NCBI RefSeq assembly: GCF_050753385.1
Contig: NZ_JBLZFZ010000004.1
Span: 62,001-126,000, forward strand
From: Pantanalinema rosaneae
GTDB lineage: Bacteria; Cyanobacteriota; Cyanobacteriia; Leptolyngbyales; Leptolyngbyaceae
Length of the DNA: 64,000 bases
Direction: 5' to 3'
Below, one piece after another: positions 1 through 9,035 of this stretch. Position numbers and translations under genes: made by a program. Positions within the stretch are counted from its first letter, which is position 1, and each line of letters opens with the position of its first letter. The notes beneath the pieces were generated by a model, which ran no database searches, had not been told where the DNA came from, and was given only the letters and a program-made list of their open reading frames with translations.

Positions 1-1
1 C

Positions 2-97
2 TTGAAGCTCGATCGCGATGAGAAAATTACCAGAGTCACATCGCTGGAATTTACCGACCTGTTTGAAGAAGAGGAAATAGAAGAAGAGGAAGAATAA
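2..97 (+). CDS. C-terminal end of an unidentified protein (truncated by window edge)
   Basis: An open frame enters from the left edge and stops at TAA 95-97, giving 31 residues that end in a strongly acidic tail of Glu residues. The part before the tail (LKLDRDEKITRVTSLEF) has the look of the last strand of a repeat-type C-terminal domain such as those of type II topoisomerase A subunits. That is only a guess, because the rest lies outside the window. It converges on the phosphoketolase-like gene. Confidence 0.45.
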   Translation: MKLDRDEKITRVTSLEFTDLFEEEEIEEEEE

Positions 98-172
98 GAG
101 CGATCGGGCAACTGCCGGGTAATCAATCAGATCATGACTGGAGCAATTACCCGACAGTAGTAGCAACTCAGC

Positions 173-2392
173 TTAATGCACCAATTCGATCGCACGTTTG
201 GCAAGCGCTTCCGCCGTAATGCCATTGAATGCCATCAGTTCACCGGGGCTAGCCGTGGTTTCACCTCGCTTCCAGGCAAAAGTGTCGCGACGGCTCGTAC
301 TCCGTAACATCACGGGTTCCAACATCCCACTGGCACCACCGGTAACGGCGATCAAGGCATCACCACCAAATAGGCGATCGAAACCAGCCTCATCCAAAAA
401 CTCGCCATCGGGTTCGGAACAACTTGCCCAAGCCACATCCGCAGGACGGTAGAGACGACGGGGATTGACGACGGAGACAATCCGCACCCCTAAGCCCTCG
501 GCTTCCAGGCTGGCCGCCGCTTCAAATACGGGAATCAGGATCATATCTCCAATCACCGCGAAGACTACCGTTTTTGTCCCCGGATCACCGTTCACCTCTT
601 GCAGCACGATCGCCCCATCCTCGATCGCCTGTCGGGTTTGCTCAAAGGTTGTCCGAATCGGTAACGGTGACTTGCTGGCAGTAATGACGATGCCTTTATT
701 TTTAGTGGTCAGCGCCCAGTCGTAGCACACCTGAATGCTATTCGCGTCCGGTGGAAATAGCGGGAAGACGTTACCATTCCGCATCATGGCAGCAAAGTAA
801 GCTTCAATCTCCGGACGTTGATGAGTCCAACCATTGCGCCCCTGTTCTAAAGCCCCGGCGGTAAATAGGGTCACGGTGGCTGGTGTAGGGCGACGCAATT
901 CTGCCATTGCCTGAGTCACCGTTTGCCAGATTGGTAACCCATTAATCGCGAAGGATTCATAGGAACACCAGAGCGATCGCGCCCCCATTAACGCTAAACC
1001 TGCGGCTAATCCGGCACAGGCATCTTCACTTAGGGGTTCGTACACCTGTCCACCCGGTTGCTGATTGTAGAGGGGATCTTCAGTTGGGTGATTGATCTTG
1101 AGAGCCTGGTTAATGTTGGCAATCCCAGAGGCTTCGTTACCATCGGCATTCGTTACTACAAAGGTGCGATCGCTTTGCCCCACTTTGCCCACTAATCGCC
1201 CCATTGCTGTTGTGGATACTTTGGGATCACCCCCTATGGAAAACTCTTCTAACGGTAAAGCTTCCAGGTCGGGTAACGATCGCACTGATTCAGTCACCAC
1301 TGTTTTACTTGCAGAACCACCGCCCGCCCGGTAACAATTGGTGCGAACCAGTTCCCAGGCGGCAGGAGTGAGGGCACGCGTCTTTAAAGCGGTCACAATC
1401 TCAGGATTATCGAGGGTATGTTGAGCATAGAGGTTATGGGATTTTGCCCCCCGCGCATGGACTCCTGCCCCTTTCAGTTGCTTGATAATAAAGACGGTCA
1501 GTTGCCCCCCTAAAGCGGCTTTTGCCGCCGTGTCCACCCCTGCGACCACCGCCTTAACAAACTCTAGCCGTTGTTCAAACGAAAAGGCGGTGCTGTCAAC
1601 GAAGGCTCCAGCCTGGTTTTGATCATCAAAGTCTTTGGCATCAATCAGGACAACCTGCTCAAAGCCATTGCCCTGCCAGTAGGCGGTCATTTGCTCGTTA
1701 GACAGTAGCGATACCATGCTGTGATGTTCCTGAGAGTAACCGTTCCAAACCAGGACAGGCAGGAAGTTGGTGACTTCAGGATAGGCGGTATGGAAGTGCG
1801 CCATCGAACTCATAATGTAGGGTTCGCCCAATCCACCATCCCCCACGGTGAAGGGAAACAGCTTGTCTTGATGGAGTAATGCGGCAGACATGGCAAAGTG
1901 TTGTCCCTGTCCCAAGGGACCGGCGGGAGCTAGAATGCCAGGAATGTAGCCGGATAAGTGCCCCAACAGACCGTGGCGTTCCCGGAAGCGATCGCGCAAT
2001 TGCTGTACCGTTTCAATCCCCATAGCTTCCAGGGAGCGATCGAGGAACATGGCACTGTAAAAGCCGGGGGCATGATGTCCGACTTCCGTGACTATATTTT
2101 TGTGACCCAGCATGACTAAAGCAGCATAGGCTTCTGCCTGACTGGCAAATCCACCGGGATGCCCAGAGGCTTTGCTCCCCGTCATTTGCAGGATCAAGTA
2201 GCGCAAGGCATCGGCATACAACATCGTCTGGTAAGCCGCCGTTAGATCGGTGGGATCGGCGATCGCAGTGTCTCCATCAGCAATCACAGGAGCCTGACCA
2301 TAGGTATCAAATCCAGGCAATGTGTCCCCAAAATATTGAATACCTTCACAAAAGACTGGAACCGATTTGGGTGTGGGAGTGACTGCGGTCAT
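173..2392 (-). CDS. Short phosphoketolase-like thiamine-diphosphate enzyme
   Basis: A 739-residue cytosolic enzyme of the transketolase/phosphoketolase superfamily. The N-terminal half carries the thiamine-diphosphate motif GDG at residues 184-186, followed by Asn217 (GDG...N), and a GPLGQGQ stretch at 159-165 that resembles transketolase. The C-terminal half resembles phosphoketolases: CSYESF, NGWTHQRPEI, PPDAN and SKSPLP match the family's SCYEAF, NGFSHQDP, PPDAN and KQPLP. Classical cyanobacterial phosphoketolases are about 800-820 residues, so this is a shorter, divergent paralogue type. Phosphoketolases split xylulose-5-phosphate or fructose-6-phosphate to acetyl phosphate; the substrate here cannot be read from sequence. 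It stands alone on the minus strand and diverges from the GH31 gene across a 529-bp spacer. The start ATG at 2392 is the first in frame. Confidence 0.8.
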   Translation of the reverse strand: MTAVTPTPKSVPVFCEGIQYFGDTLPGFDTYGQAPVIADGDTAIADPTDLTAAYQTMLYADALRYLILQMTGSKASGHPGGFASQAEAYAALVMLGHKNIVTEVGHHAPGFYSAMFLDRSLEAMGIETVQQLRDRFRERHGLLGHLSGYIPGILAPAGPLGQGQHFAMSAALLHQDKLFPFTVGDGGLGEPYIMSSMAHFHTAYPEVTNFLPVLVWNGYSQEHHSMVSLLSNEQMTAYWQGNGFEQVVLIDAKDFDDQNQAGAFVDSTAFSFEQRLEFVKAVVAGVDTAAKAALGGQLTVFIIKQLKGAGVHARGAKSHNLYAQHTLDNPEIVTALKTRALTPAAWELVRTNCYRAGGGSASKTVVTESVRSLPDLEALPLEEFSIGGDPKVSTTAMGRLVGKVGQSDRTFVVTNADGNEASGIANINQALKINHPTEDPLYNQQPGGQVYEPLSEDACAGLAAGLALMGARSLWCSYESFAINGLPIWQTVTQAMAELRRPTPATVTLFTAGALEQGRNGWTHQRPEIEAYFAAMMRNGNVFPLFPPDANSIQVCYDWALTTKNKGIVITASKSPLPIRTTFEQTRQAIEDGAIVLQEVNGDPGTKTVVFAVIGDMILIPVFEAAASLEAEGLGVRIVSVVNPRRLYRPADVAWASCSEPDGEFLDEAGFDRLFGGDALIAVTGGASGMLEPVMLRSTSRRDTFAWKRGETTASPGELMAFNGITAEALAKRAIELVH

Positions 2393-2921
2393 GCTCTAGA
2401 TACCTAACTGCGACAATAAACAGATCTGAAAGAATATCTCAACTATTCATAGTACACAGCTACCTGCCCAAAAAGTTATCACCACGATACAGACAACTGA
2501 ACGCAGCTATCAATTTAACACTATAGTTTTGCTTGCTCTCTCATTTAGATTAGTTAGAATCGTGGCAACTTATGTCATCTGGAAGATTTAAGTAGCGTAG
2601 CTTTTAGATATATTCAGACGTGGGATTGATCTGAAATTTCGGTAGTTCATTCAAAATCAGGATTGATGCTACGGGTGGACTGGTAAGCTTCATGGCGTAG
2701 AAGCATAGATTAGTAAAGATTCAACTATTCCTTTGTTCTGAAAAGCTTTAGCAAGCCAACATTAGACTAACTTAATGCAGTTGAGCTTTAAATATTAGGT
2801 TAAATTTGCTGGGCATCAGGTGAATTCCTGAACATCATATTGATGTTTAAAACTTAAATTAAGTTTTAGTTAAACATTTGCCAGCATCTTTATTTAGCCT
2901 TCTTGGATAACCATTAATTCT
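2393..2921. other. 529-bp divergent intergenic region
   Basis: Spacer between two divergently transcribed genes (phosphoketolase-like and GH31). It is AT-rich compared with its neighbours and must contain both promoters, but I see no convincing sigma-70 pair, operator palindrome or small gene in it. Confidence 0.5.
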
Positions 2922-5513
2922 ATGACGTTCGATCAAACTAAGCCTCTAAGCCTTTCTGAAACTGTGCAAAATCGCTTCAAACAGGTATCACTCAAGTTCA
3001 AGTTCTTTCTGGGATCGCTGTTTTATTTAACCTATGCACTGTACGCCTATCGATATTCGCGACAACGCGATCGCTTAGAACAGCAATTTGCTCCTCCACC
3101 TACCACCGAAGTCATAGAGAGTCCAGGCAAACTATTACAAGCAGAATCCTGGGCAAGAGGGGCTTATTTTTATTTTGAGCAAGCTGAGCTAGAGATTTGC
3201 TTTTTGAAGGCAGATTTTGTCCAATTAAATTGGAAACCGGGGCTATCTCCTGTTCCTTATGCACTAGCTAAACCGATCGATCATACATCCTGGCAATTAT
3301 GGTCAGAAGTCAATATTGAACTAAACGCCACATCAGAGGGGTGGACTGTTTCCAGTGGTGAGCTAGAAATTACCGTTAGTGCTACAGGTGAGTTGAAATT
3401 CTATACAGCTAACGGTGCTTTATTGCGTCAGGAACTTCCCCCCGATCGCAATGGCGAAGCCTGGAGTCATCACACCCAATTGCGTCAGGAAGAAAATTTA
3501 TATGGCTTAGGAGAACGAGCCGCCCGGTTAAATCTGCGTTCTCATGATCTGTTTCAGCCTGCAAACCCGGATTCAGATAGCCAACCTGACCCACCCGCAA
3601 CCACCCGCACGTATCGCATGTGGAATTACGATGCGGCAGGCATGTATGCTCCTGGCTCCGATCCCATGTATATCAGCATTCCGGTATACATCAGTTTGCA
3701 TCAGCAAGGCAGCTACCTGATCTTTTATGAAAATTCCTTTGAAGCCACCTTTACCTTTGATCGCGATCGCGCCACCGCCGCCTTTACGGGAGGAGCATTA
3801 CACTATTACGTCGCTACAGGATCCCCCGCCCAACTGTTAGAACGTTACACCGAACTGACTGGGCGATCGCCCTTACCGCCTCGCTGGGCATTGGGCTATC
3901 ACCAATCCCGTTGGGGTTATCGAACCGAAGCGGCAGTTCGAGAAACCGTCCAACAATTTCGCGAATTAGATTTACCTCTCAGTGCGATTCACTTAGACAT
4001 TGATGTGCAGGTAGGTTATCGGGCATTTACGATCGACCCGCAACGCTTCCCTCAGTTGGGCAAGTTCACCCAGGAATTGGCATCTGAGGGAGTACAATTT
4101 ATTACGATTATTAATCCGGGGATTAAATACAGCCGCAAAAGTAAGCTGTTTTTAGAAGGACGGATGCTAGAAGCCTTTTGTAAACTGCCAACGGGTGATC
4201 TGGTGATTGCTCCAGTGTGGTGCGGTTGGTCAGCCTTTCCAGACTTTACAAATCCCCTAGTACGGCAATGGTGGAGTCGGCAATATGAGTTCATGTTGGA
4301 TTTAGGAGTCGCTGGCTTTTGGCATGACATGAATGAACCAGCCGCCTTTATTACCTGGGGCGATCGCTCCTTACCCAAAGTCGTGCGCCATCACATGGAA
4401 GGCAGAGGGGGAGAACACCGCGAAGCTCATAATGTTTATGGGTTGCTCCAAGCACGAGCTGGGTATGAAAGTTTGTGCCAGTATCGTCCAAATCAACGTC
4501 CCTTTATTGTTTCACGCGCCGGGTGGGCAGGGTTACAACGGTATGCCTGGACCTGGACAGGAGATATTGAGTGTACCTGGGAATGTATGCAGCAAACAAT
4601 CCCGACGGTGCTAGGGCTAGGACTTTCTGGGATTCCCTATAGTGGACCCGATATTGGTGGTTTCCAGGGCAACCCATCGGCAGAACTATACTTACGCTGG
4701 TTCCAAATGGCAACCTTCATGCCGTTCTACCGTTCCCATTGCTCAAATAACGTTGAGTATCGTACCCCCTGGACTTATGGAGAACCGTATCTCAGTATTA
4801 TGCGGAACTTCCTTCAGTTACGCTATCAGTTAATGCCTTACTTCTATACGCTGGCCTGGGAAGCCTCCCAAAAAGGGTATCCTTTAGTGCGTCCGTTATT
4901 CTGGTACAACACGGATGAACCCGCTCTATGGAGTATTGATAATGCCTTTTATTTAGGGAAGTCACTCATCATTTATCCTGTGTTTGAAGAGGGAGGACGA
5001 TCGCGTCTTGCTACCCTACCGCCAGGTCGCTGGTATAGCTTTTGGGACGACACGATGCTAGAAGGAATGGCTCAAGTAGAACTCAGTGTCCCCCTGGAAC
5101 AAATGCCTCTACTGGTAAAAGCAGGCAGCATTATCCCAATGGTCATAGACAATCAATTAATGCTGCACTTGTACCCACCGGAACAGGAGAGTTGTGAAGA
5201 TTGCATATACAGTGATGCCGGAGATGGCTATGGGGAATGGCGCTTAGATCATTTCCGGTTGATCCGATTTGCCGAAGGAGTGGAATTATTATGGGAACAA
5301 CAGGGTGATTTTCCCTGCCTCTATCCATTTCCCTATCATAGTATTCAACTTCAGCTACATGGATTCCAACCTCAGCAACTCTGGATTGACGGTCGGGAGA
5401 TCACTCCTTCTCGCAGGCTAGATCAGGACGATCGTCGTCCTCAGTTCATTATTCCTAGTCCATTTCGCCAAGCCTACGTCACAGGTGAGTTTACCAGAAG
5501 TAATCTGCACTAG
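2922..5513 (+). CDS. GH31 alpha-glucosidase with N-terminal hydrophobic segment
   Basis: An 863-residue glycoside hydrolase family 31 enzyme. The nucleophile motif WHDMNEP puts the catalytic Asp at residue 469, and the acid/base region WTWTGD puts the second Asp at residue 548. Other GH31 marks are LYGLGERA in the N-terminal beta domain, LDIDVQ before the barrel core and the closing SGPDIGGF. GH31 retaining enzymes release glucose (or xylose) from alpha-glucosides; glycogen or glucosylglycerol-type substrates are possible but not shown by sequence. Unlike the second GH31 in this window (774 aa), it has about 50 extra N-terminal residues, including the hydrophobic stretch FFLGSLFYLTYALYAY near residues 29-44, which might act as a membrane anchor. 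It is transcribed alone; a psaK-like remnant follows. Confidence 0.9.
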   Translation: MTFDQTKPLSLSETVQNRFKQVSLKFKFFLGSLFYLTYALYAYRYSRQRDRLEQQFAPPPTTEVIESPGKLLQAESWARGAYFYFEQAELEICFLKADFVQLNWKPGLSPVPYALAKPIDHTSWQLWSEVNIELNATSEGWTVSSGELEITVSATGELKFYTANGALLRQELPPDRNGEAWSHHTQLRQEENLYGLGERAARLNLRSHDLFQPANPDSDSQPDPPATTRTYRMWNYDAAGMYAPGSDPMYISIPVYISLHQQGSYLIFYENSFEATFTFDRDRATAAFTGGALHYYVATGSPAQLLERYTELTGRSPLPPRWALGYHQSRWGYRTEAAVRETVQQFRELDLPLSAIHLDIDVQVGYRAFTIDPQRFPQLGKFTQELASEGVQFITIINPGIKYSRKSKLFLEGRMLEAFCKLPTGDLVIAPVWCGWSAFPDFTNPLVRQWWSRQYEFMLDLGVAGFWHDMNEPAAFITWGDRSLPKVVRHHMEGRGGEHREAHNVYGLLQARAGYESLCQYRPNQRPFIVSRAGWAGLQRYAWTWTGDIECTWECMQQTIPTVLGLGLSGIPYSGPDIGGFQGNPSAELYLRWFQMATFMPFYRSHCSNNVEYRTPWTYGEPYLSIMRNFLQLRYQLMPYFYTLAWEASQKGYPLVRPLFWYNTDEPALWSIDNAFYLGKSLIIYPVFEEGGRSRLATLPPGRWYSFWDDTMLEGMAQVELSVPLEQMPLLVKAGSIIPMVIDNQLMLHLYPPEQESCEDCIYSDAGDGYGEWRLDHFRLIRFAEGVELLWEQQGDFPCLYPFPYHSIQLQLHGFQPQQLWIDGREITPSRRLDQDDRRPQFIIPSPFRQAYVTGEFTRSNLH

Positions 5514-5665
5514 AATCCTAAAAACGATAGGAGTAAAAATTATCTGGTAATAAATTTACTATTGCAATGTGAGCAACAAATCTCTCATTAGGTTGAGGTG
5601 GAATAGTAGTGCAACCTGGATGATAAAACGTAGTCTAATTCTAGTTTCAAGTGGAGATTTGAGGC

Positions 5666-5922
5666 ATGATGCAATCACTATGGCTGGCAGCCGCCCGACC
5701 TGTAGAAAATCAAATTGCCCCTGGTTTTCCTCCGGGACACCTCTAATTATGTCAATTTGCTGCCTGTTAGCAGTAGTGCTGGCTAGCCGTGTGGTGCAGC
5801 GTCCTAATGTTGGGCCGATGATGCCGTTAGGACCTTTAACAATGAGCGTACCTACGTTTATTGGCGCTATGAGTTTTGGTCATTTGCTAGGCACTCTAGC
5901 GGTTCTCACATTAGCGCGTTAA
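5666..5922 (+). pseudogene. psaK: psaK-like photosystem I subunit gene, frameshifted
   Basis: Two overlapping frames together make one PsaK-like protein of about 85 residues, the usual family length. Frame one runs from ATG 5666 (or 5669) as MMQSLWLAAARPVENQIAPG and then stops about 80 bp later. The rest is in the neighbouring frame: a hydrophobic helix LIMSICCLLAVVLASR, then PNVGPMMP, then PTFIGAMSFGHLLGTLAVLT. The last stretch matches the second transmembrane helix of PsaK, with its conserved SFGH-LG pattern. The break lies around 5725-5745 and is repaired by adding one base, so one base is missing. A GGAG/GAGG ribosome-binding sequence precedes the ATG. PsaK sits at the edge of photosystem I and some copies respond to high light. 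Either the gene is decayed or the assembly lost a base. Confidence 0.7.
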
Positions 5923-5941
5923 TGGTTAATGACTAACAGGT

Positions 5942-5977
5942 CTAGCGATCGGACATAGAAAGCCTATCGATCGCTAG
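5942..5977. terminator. Perfect 10-bp stem hairpin after psaK-like gene
   Basis: CTAGCGATCG at 5942-5951 is exactly complementary to CGATCGCTAG at 5968-5977, with a 16-base loop. It lies 20 bp after the psaK-like stop and 51 bp after the stop of the convergent DUF2945 gene. The arms include HIP1-like sequence and no T tract follows, so it may be a transcript-stabilising hairpin rather than a classical terminator. Confidence 0.45.
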
Positions 5978-6028
5978 GACAGCTTAATATACTTACTTCG
6001 GGGCTAGACATGACTCATTCATCATGCT

Positions 6029-6244
6029 CTAGTCCTGAATCTTTTTGAGTGATTCTGGTTTATGGGCAGCTTCTTTACCAGTTTTATCGCTTTTTACCAA
6101 GTATTCTGGATTGTCATCCGAAGCCGCTACATGATGCCCCTTAATCTCAGTTTCTTTGGTGAGTTTTTTCTCGACCTGACCCTGAGTTTTTCCCTGGGAG
6201 GTTTGCCATTCCACCTGGTCTCCCGATTTAAATTGTTGTGCCAT
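6029..6244 (-). CDS. DUF2945 (Tudor-like) small protein
   Basis: A 71-residue protein starting MAQQFKSGDQVEW. The family (DUF2945, described as hypervirulence-associated or Tudor-like domain) is recognised from the opening FKSGDQVEWQTSQGKTQGQV, a central HHVAASDDNPEYLVKSD and a final KPESL. The molecular function is unknown; members are small, soluble and widespread in bacteria. The open frame extends 27 codons further upstream, but that extension is not family-like. The chosen ATG has GGAGATT seven bases upstream, so I set the start there. It lies between the psaK-like remnant and the carotenoid protein gene, so a stress role is plausible by context only. Confidence 0.8.
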   Translation of the reverse strand: MAQQFKSGDQVEWQTSQGKTQGQVEKKLTKETEIKGHHVAASDDNPEYLVKSDKTGKEAAHKPESLKKIQD

Positions 6245-6401
6245 CGTGTAATCTCCGGTTAAATATTCAGGTTCGCAATAGAAAAGGGCAATCAAGCGGG
6301 TAGTAAAGGGGATGATTGCCCACAATTCTCATGATTTAACTGTGATCCACAGGGTAGTCGTTGTTGAGTAAGACTAACCCAGGAGCGGATCATCTACTGA
6401 A

Positions 6402-6899
6402 TTACAGATTGGTATTGCGATCGTGCGGAGCCGAGTTGGGATCAACTCCCATCGGTGACACAATATTACGGAACAACGTAATCTGTTGCTGGAATTCCAA
6501 CCCGGTAATTTGGCTCATCAGTTGTTCGGCTTGGGCAGAGAGCTTATAGTCAGCAGGCATGGGACTAACGGTGCCTTCATCCATCCCACAAGCCAGCAAA
6601 TACCAGAACAAGAGTTTCGTCGTATCGCTTAATGCGCCATATTCACGAGCAATTAAGTTGTTTTTATGGGTGATCAGATCCCGTTGCAGTTGTAATTGCT
6701 CTTGATGGGACAGCCCCTTGACTTGATTAAACAATCCTTCCGCCACTTCGGAAGAAACAGTGCTAGCTCCCGGAGCAGCAGGAGTCACAGAGTCACCCAT
6801 TTTTTTATAAATAAAATAAAACAGGGCAAGCTGTTGATCAACATCTAGACTACGAAAAGATTGTGCTAATCCAGTGGTGGGTTCTGTGGTAAAAGTCAT
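6402..6899 (-). CDS. Helical carotenoid protein (OCP N-terminal-domain homologue)
   Basis: A 165-residue protein equal to the all-helical N-terminal domain of the orange carotenoid protein, without the NTF2-like C-terminal domain. Recognisable pieces are DVDQQLALFYFIYKKMG, TPAAPGAS, the helix around TKLLFWYLLACGMD, PMPADYKLSAQAEQLM and QQITLFRNIVSPMG, each aligning with OCP. Stand-alone versions (HCPs) bind a ketocarotenoid and, depending on the clade, quench singlet oxygen or phycobilisome excitation. I cannot assign the clade. It is complete and likely soluble. Its neighbours (a psaK-like gene and SDRs) suggest a light-stress setting, but no shared operon is visible. Confidence 0.9.
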   Translation of the reverse strand: MTFTTEPTTGLAQSFRSLDVDQQLALFYFIYKKMGDSVTPAAPGASTVSSEVAEGLFNQVKGLSHQEQLQLQRDLITHKNNLIAREYGALSDTTKLLFWYLLACGMDEGTVSPMPADYKLSAQAEQLMSQITGLEFQQQITLFRNIVSPMGVDPNSAPHDRNTNL

Positions 6900-7072
6900 A
6901 AAGTTCTCATCTCACTAACTGCAAGCTTTCATTAAGCTTTTTGAACCTTAACGAAGAATCTCCGTCACTTAAACCAACTCAGGATAGAAGCCAGTAATCC
7001 TGCTGAGGGTAGAGGTAGGTTTGACTTGATCTCTCAAGATAAGAGATAGGGAAAATAGGGAAATTAAACTTT

Positions 7073-7966
7073 ATGACTAGTACAATCAGTCCGACTAGAC
7101 GCTTAGAAGGCAAAGTAGCGATCGTCACAGGGGCTGGGACAGGGATTGGTGAAGCGATCGCCCATAAATTTGCCAAAGAAGGGGCTAAGGTAGTAGCAAA
7201 TGGTTTACCTGGTGATCCAGTCGATGATGTAGTTGCCGCCATTCAACACTATGGAGGCATCGCCATTTCCTATATTGGCGATATTTCCGAGGAATTTCAC
7301 GCCCAAACCTGTGTGGAATCTGCCGTTGCTACATACGGAAAATTAGATGTCTTAGTCAATAACGCTGGGGTATTTCTGACTAACGCTGAAATTGACCAAT
7401 ATCCGATCGAGGATTTCGATCGCACCATTCGCATGAATCTGCGATCGGCTTTTTTGATGACACGCTTTGCCGTACCCTATCTCCGGAAAACAAACGGCAA
7501 TATTGTCTCGGCGGGTTCTGAAGCTGGCTTTAATGGGTTAGCTCAGAATGCCCCCTATGGCGGCACCAAGGGTTGGATGCATTCTTTCATGATGGGCATT
7601 GCCGTGGAAGAAGCGAAATATGGGATTCGGGCAAATTGTGTCTGTCCAGGGGCGATCGATACCGCATGGACTCATAAAGAAACCGGCCCAATGGATCAAC
7701 AAATGGAAAAAATGTTGATTCAGGCAACACCAATGGCACGCCGAGGCACACCGGAAGAAGTGGCAAATGTCTATGCCTTTTTAGCGTCTGATGAGGCTAG
7801 CTATGTGACTGGAGCCCTATGGTTAGTGGATGGTGGCGTAACTCCAGCCAAAGGTCCCGTTGGCAAACAAACCCCATTCTGGAAGCAAGTAGCACCAGAC
7901 GGCGAACTACGCTTAGAACATGCTCAGGAAGGGTTGGAAAACAAAGAAACCCATCGAATTAAATAG
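7073..7966 (+). CDS. Short-chain dehydrogenase/reductase (SDR)
   Basis: A 297-residue classical SDR. The cofactor motif TGAGTGIG is near residues 19-26, the structural NNAG near 96-99, and the catalytic Tyr162-x3-Lys166 lies in YGGTK. The helix-to-strand PG motif CPGAIDT and the end motif WLVDGG are present. It has about 40 extra C-terminal residues after the usual SDR end (PAKGPVGKQTPFWKQVAPDG onward), a tail seen in some glucose- or ribitol-dehydrogenase-like SDRs. The cofactor and substrate are not decidable by eye. It is transcribed alone and is followed by a palindromic repeat element before the second SDR. It is only distantly similar to that second SDR. Confidence 0.85.
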   Translation: MTSTISPTRRLEGKVAIVTGAGTGIGEAIAHKFAKEGAKVVANGLPGDPVDDVVAAIQHYGGIAISYIGDISEEFHAQTCVESAVATYGKLDVLVNNAGVFLTNAEIDQYPIEDFDRTIRMNLRSAFLMTRFAVPYLRKTNGNIVSAGSEAGFNGLAQNAPYGGTKGWMHSFMMGIAVEEAKYGIRANCVCPGAIDTAWTHKETGPMDQQMEKMLIQATPMARRGTPEEVANVYAFLASDEASYVTGALWLVDGGVTPAKGPVGKQTPFWKQVAPDGELRLEHAQEGLENKETHRIK

Positions 7967-7983
7967 GCTGTCGAGGCGAGGTT

Positions 7984-8177
7984 CATCCCCTATTTCACAT
8001 TTCGCTCCCCCTGGGACATGGTTAAGAACCTTTTGGCTCATTCATTTTTAGAGTGATCCCCCTAAATCCCCCTTGGGAAGGGGGACTTTGAACGGTTTTG
8101 TTCCATCCTGGCTAAGAAGGGTTAGGGAGGATCACTAACGCAGTTTCCTTTTGCCTGTGAAATAAGGGTTGGGGATG
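7984..8177. repeat. MITE-like nested palindromic element
   Basis: The outer arms CATCCCC...TATTTCACA (from 7984) and TGTGAAATAAGGGTTGGGGATG (to 8177) are inverted, one arm lacking about 6 bases. The inner arms GTGATCCCCCTAA (8053) and TTAGGGAGGATCAC (8122-8135) are also inverted, and the centre carries CCCCCTAAATCCCCCTT facing AAGGGGGAC. Such C-rich/G-rich foldable repeats are common between cyanobacterial genes. There is no coding capacity. It separates the two SDR genes. Confidence 0.7.
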
Positions 8178-8252
8178 GCAGCAAAGGAGTTTTGTTAGTC
8201 AAGCAACAATAGAAGGATCGAAATGATTCAATTCATCATGTAAGGAGCCAGG

Positions 8253-9029
8253 ATGCAGGGTAAAGTTGCGCTGATTACAGGAACAGGTTCAGGGATTGGT
8301 AAGGCAACGGCGCTTCTACTCGCGGAGCAAGGAGCTAAAATTGCAGCGATCGATCGCAATCCCGAAGAAAGCCACGAAACCATTGAAACAATTCAACAAC
8401 GGGGTGGCGAGGCAATGACTGCGATCGCGGATATTTCGCAACCGGAGCAGATGCAAACGGCGATTCAAACGATTGGTGAGAAATTTGGTCGCATTGATGT
8501 TGTCTTTGCCAATGCTGGAATTAATGGGGTGTGGGCTCCGATTGAAGAATTAACACCAGAAGAATGGGATAAAACATTAGCAATTAATCTCAAAGGCACG
8601 TTTCTGACTGTGAAATATGCAGTGCCTTATTTGAAGCAACATGGTGGCTCAATTATTATCACGTCATCTGTCAACGGTACTCGCATTTTTAGTAATACTG
8701 GTGCAACAGCCTATTCCTGCTCGAAAGCGGCTCAAGTGGCATTTACGAAAATGGTGGCATTGGAGTTAGCGAAACATCGCATTCGGGTGAATGTGATTTG
8801 TCCAGGTGCGATCGCCACTGACATTAATGAAAGCACTGAACAACGAGATCTCAACACTATTAAAGAACCTGTGGACTTTCCCAGTGGCAGAATTCCGTTA
8901 ACGGACGGCAAATCAGGTACATCCGAGCAGGTTGCCCAACTGGTACTATTTCTGGCATCCGATGCGTCCAGCCATATCACTGGGACAGAAGTTTGGATTG
9001 ATGGTGCCGAATCGTTGTTGCAAGGATAA
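8253..9029 (+). CDS. Short-chain dehydrogenase/reductase (SDR), operon with GH31
   Basis: A 258-residue classical SDR. TGTGSGIG at about residues 10-17 binds the nucleotide, ANAG is the structural motif, the catalytic serine lies in ITSSVNG, and the active-site pair is Tyr154 and Lys158 (YSCSK). The C-terminus ends ITGTEVWIDGAESLLQG, as in glucose-dehydrogenase-like SDRs. An acidic residue follows the second strand (AAIDRN), which usually indicates NAD preference. AAGGAG lies about nine bases before the ATG. The stop is six bases before the GH31 start, so the two are almost certainly co-transcribed. The pairing suggests oxidation or reduction of a sugar released by the hydrolase. Confidence 0.87.
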   Translation: MQGKVALITGTGSGIGKATALLLAEQGAKIAAIDRNPEESHETIETIQQRGGEAMTAIADISQPEQMQTAIQTIGEKFGRIDVVFANAGINGVWAPIEELTPEEWDKTLAINLKGTFLTVKYAVPYLKQHGGSIIITSSVNGTRIFSNTGATAYSCSKAAQVAFTKMVALELAKHRIRVNVICPGAIATDINESTEQRDLNTIKEPVDFPSGRIPLTDGKSGTSEQVAQLVLFLASDASSHITGTEVWIDGAESLLQG

Positions 9030-9035
9030 GATTGC

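Noticed and set aside
4052..4378. Antisense frames inside the GH31, IlvA, helicase and other large genes
   Set aside because: They are antisense or out-of-frame mirrors of strongly supported genes and show no motif of their own.
5569..5665. Upstream part of a 117-codon frame before the psaK-like region
   Set aside because: The first 50-odd residues of that frame do not resemble PsaK; the real N-terminus is in the next frame at 5666.
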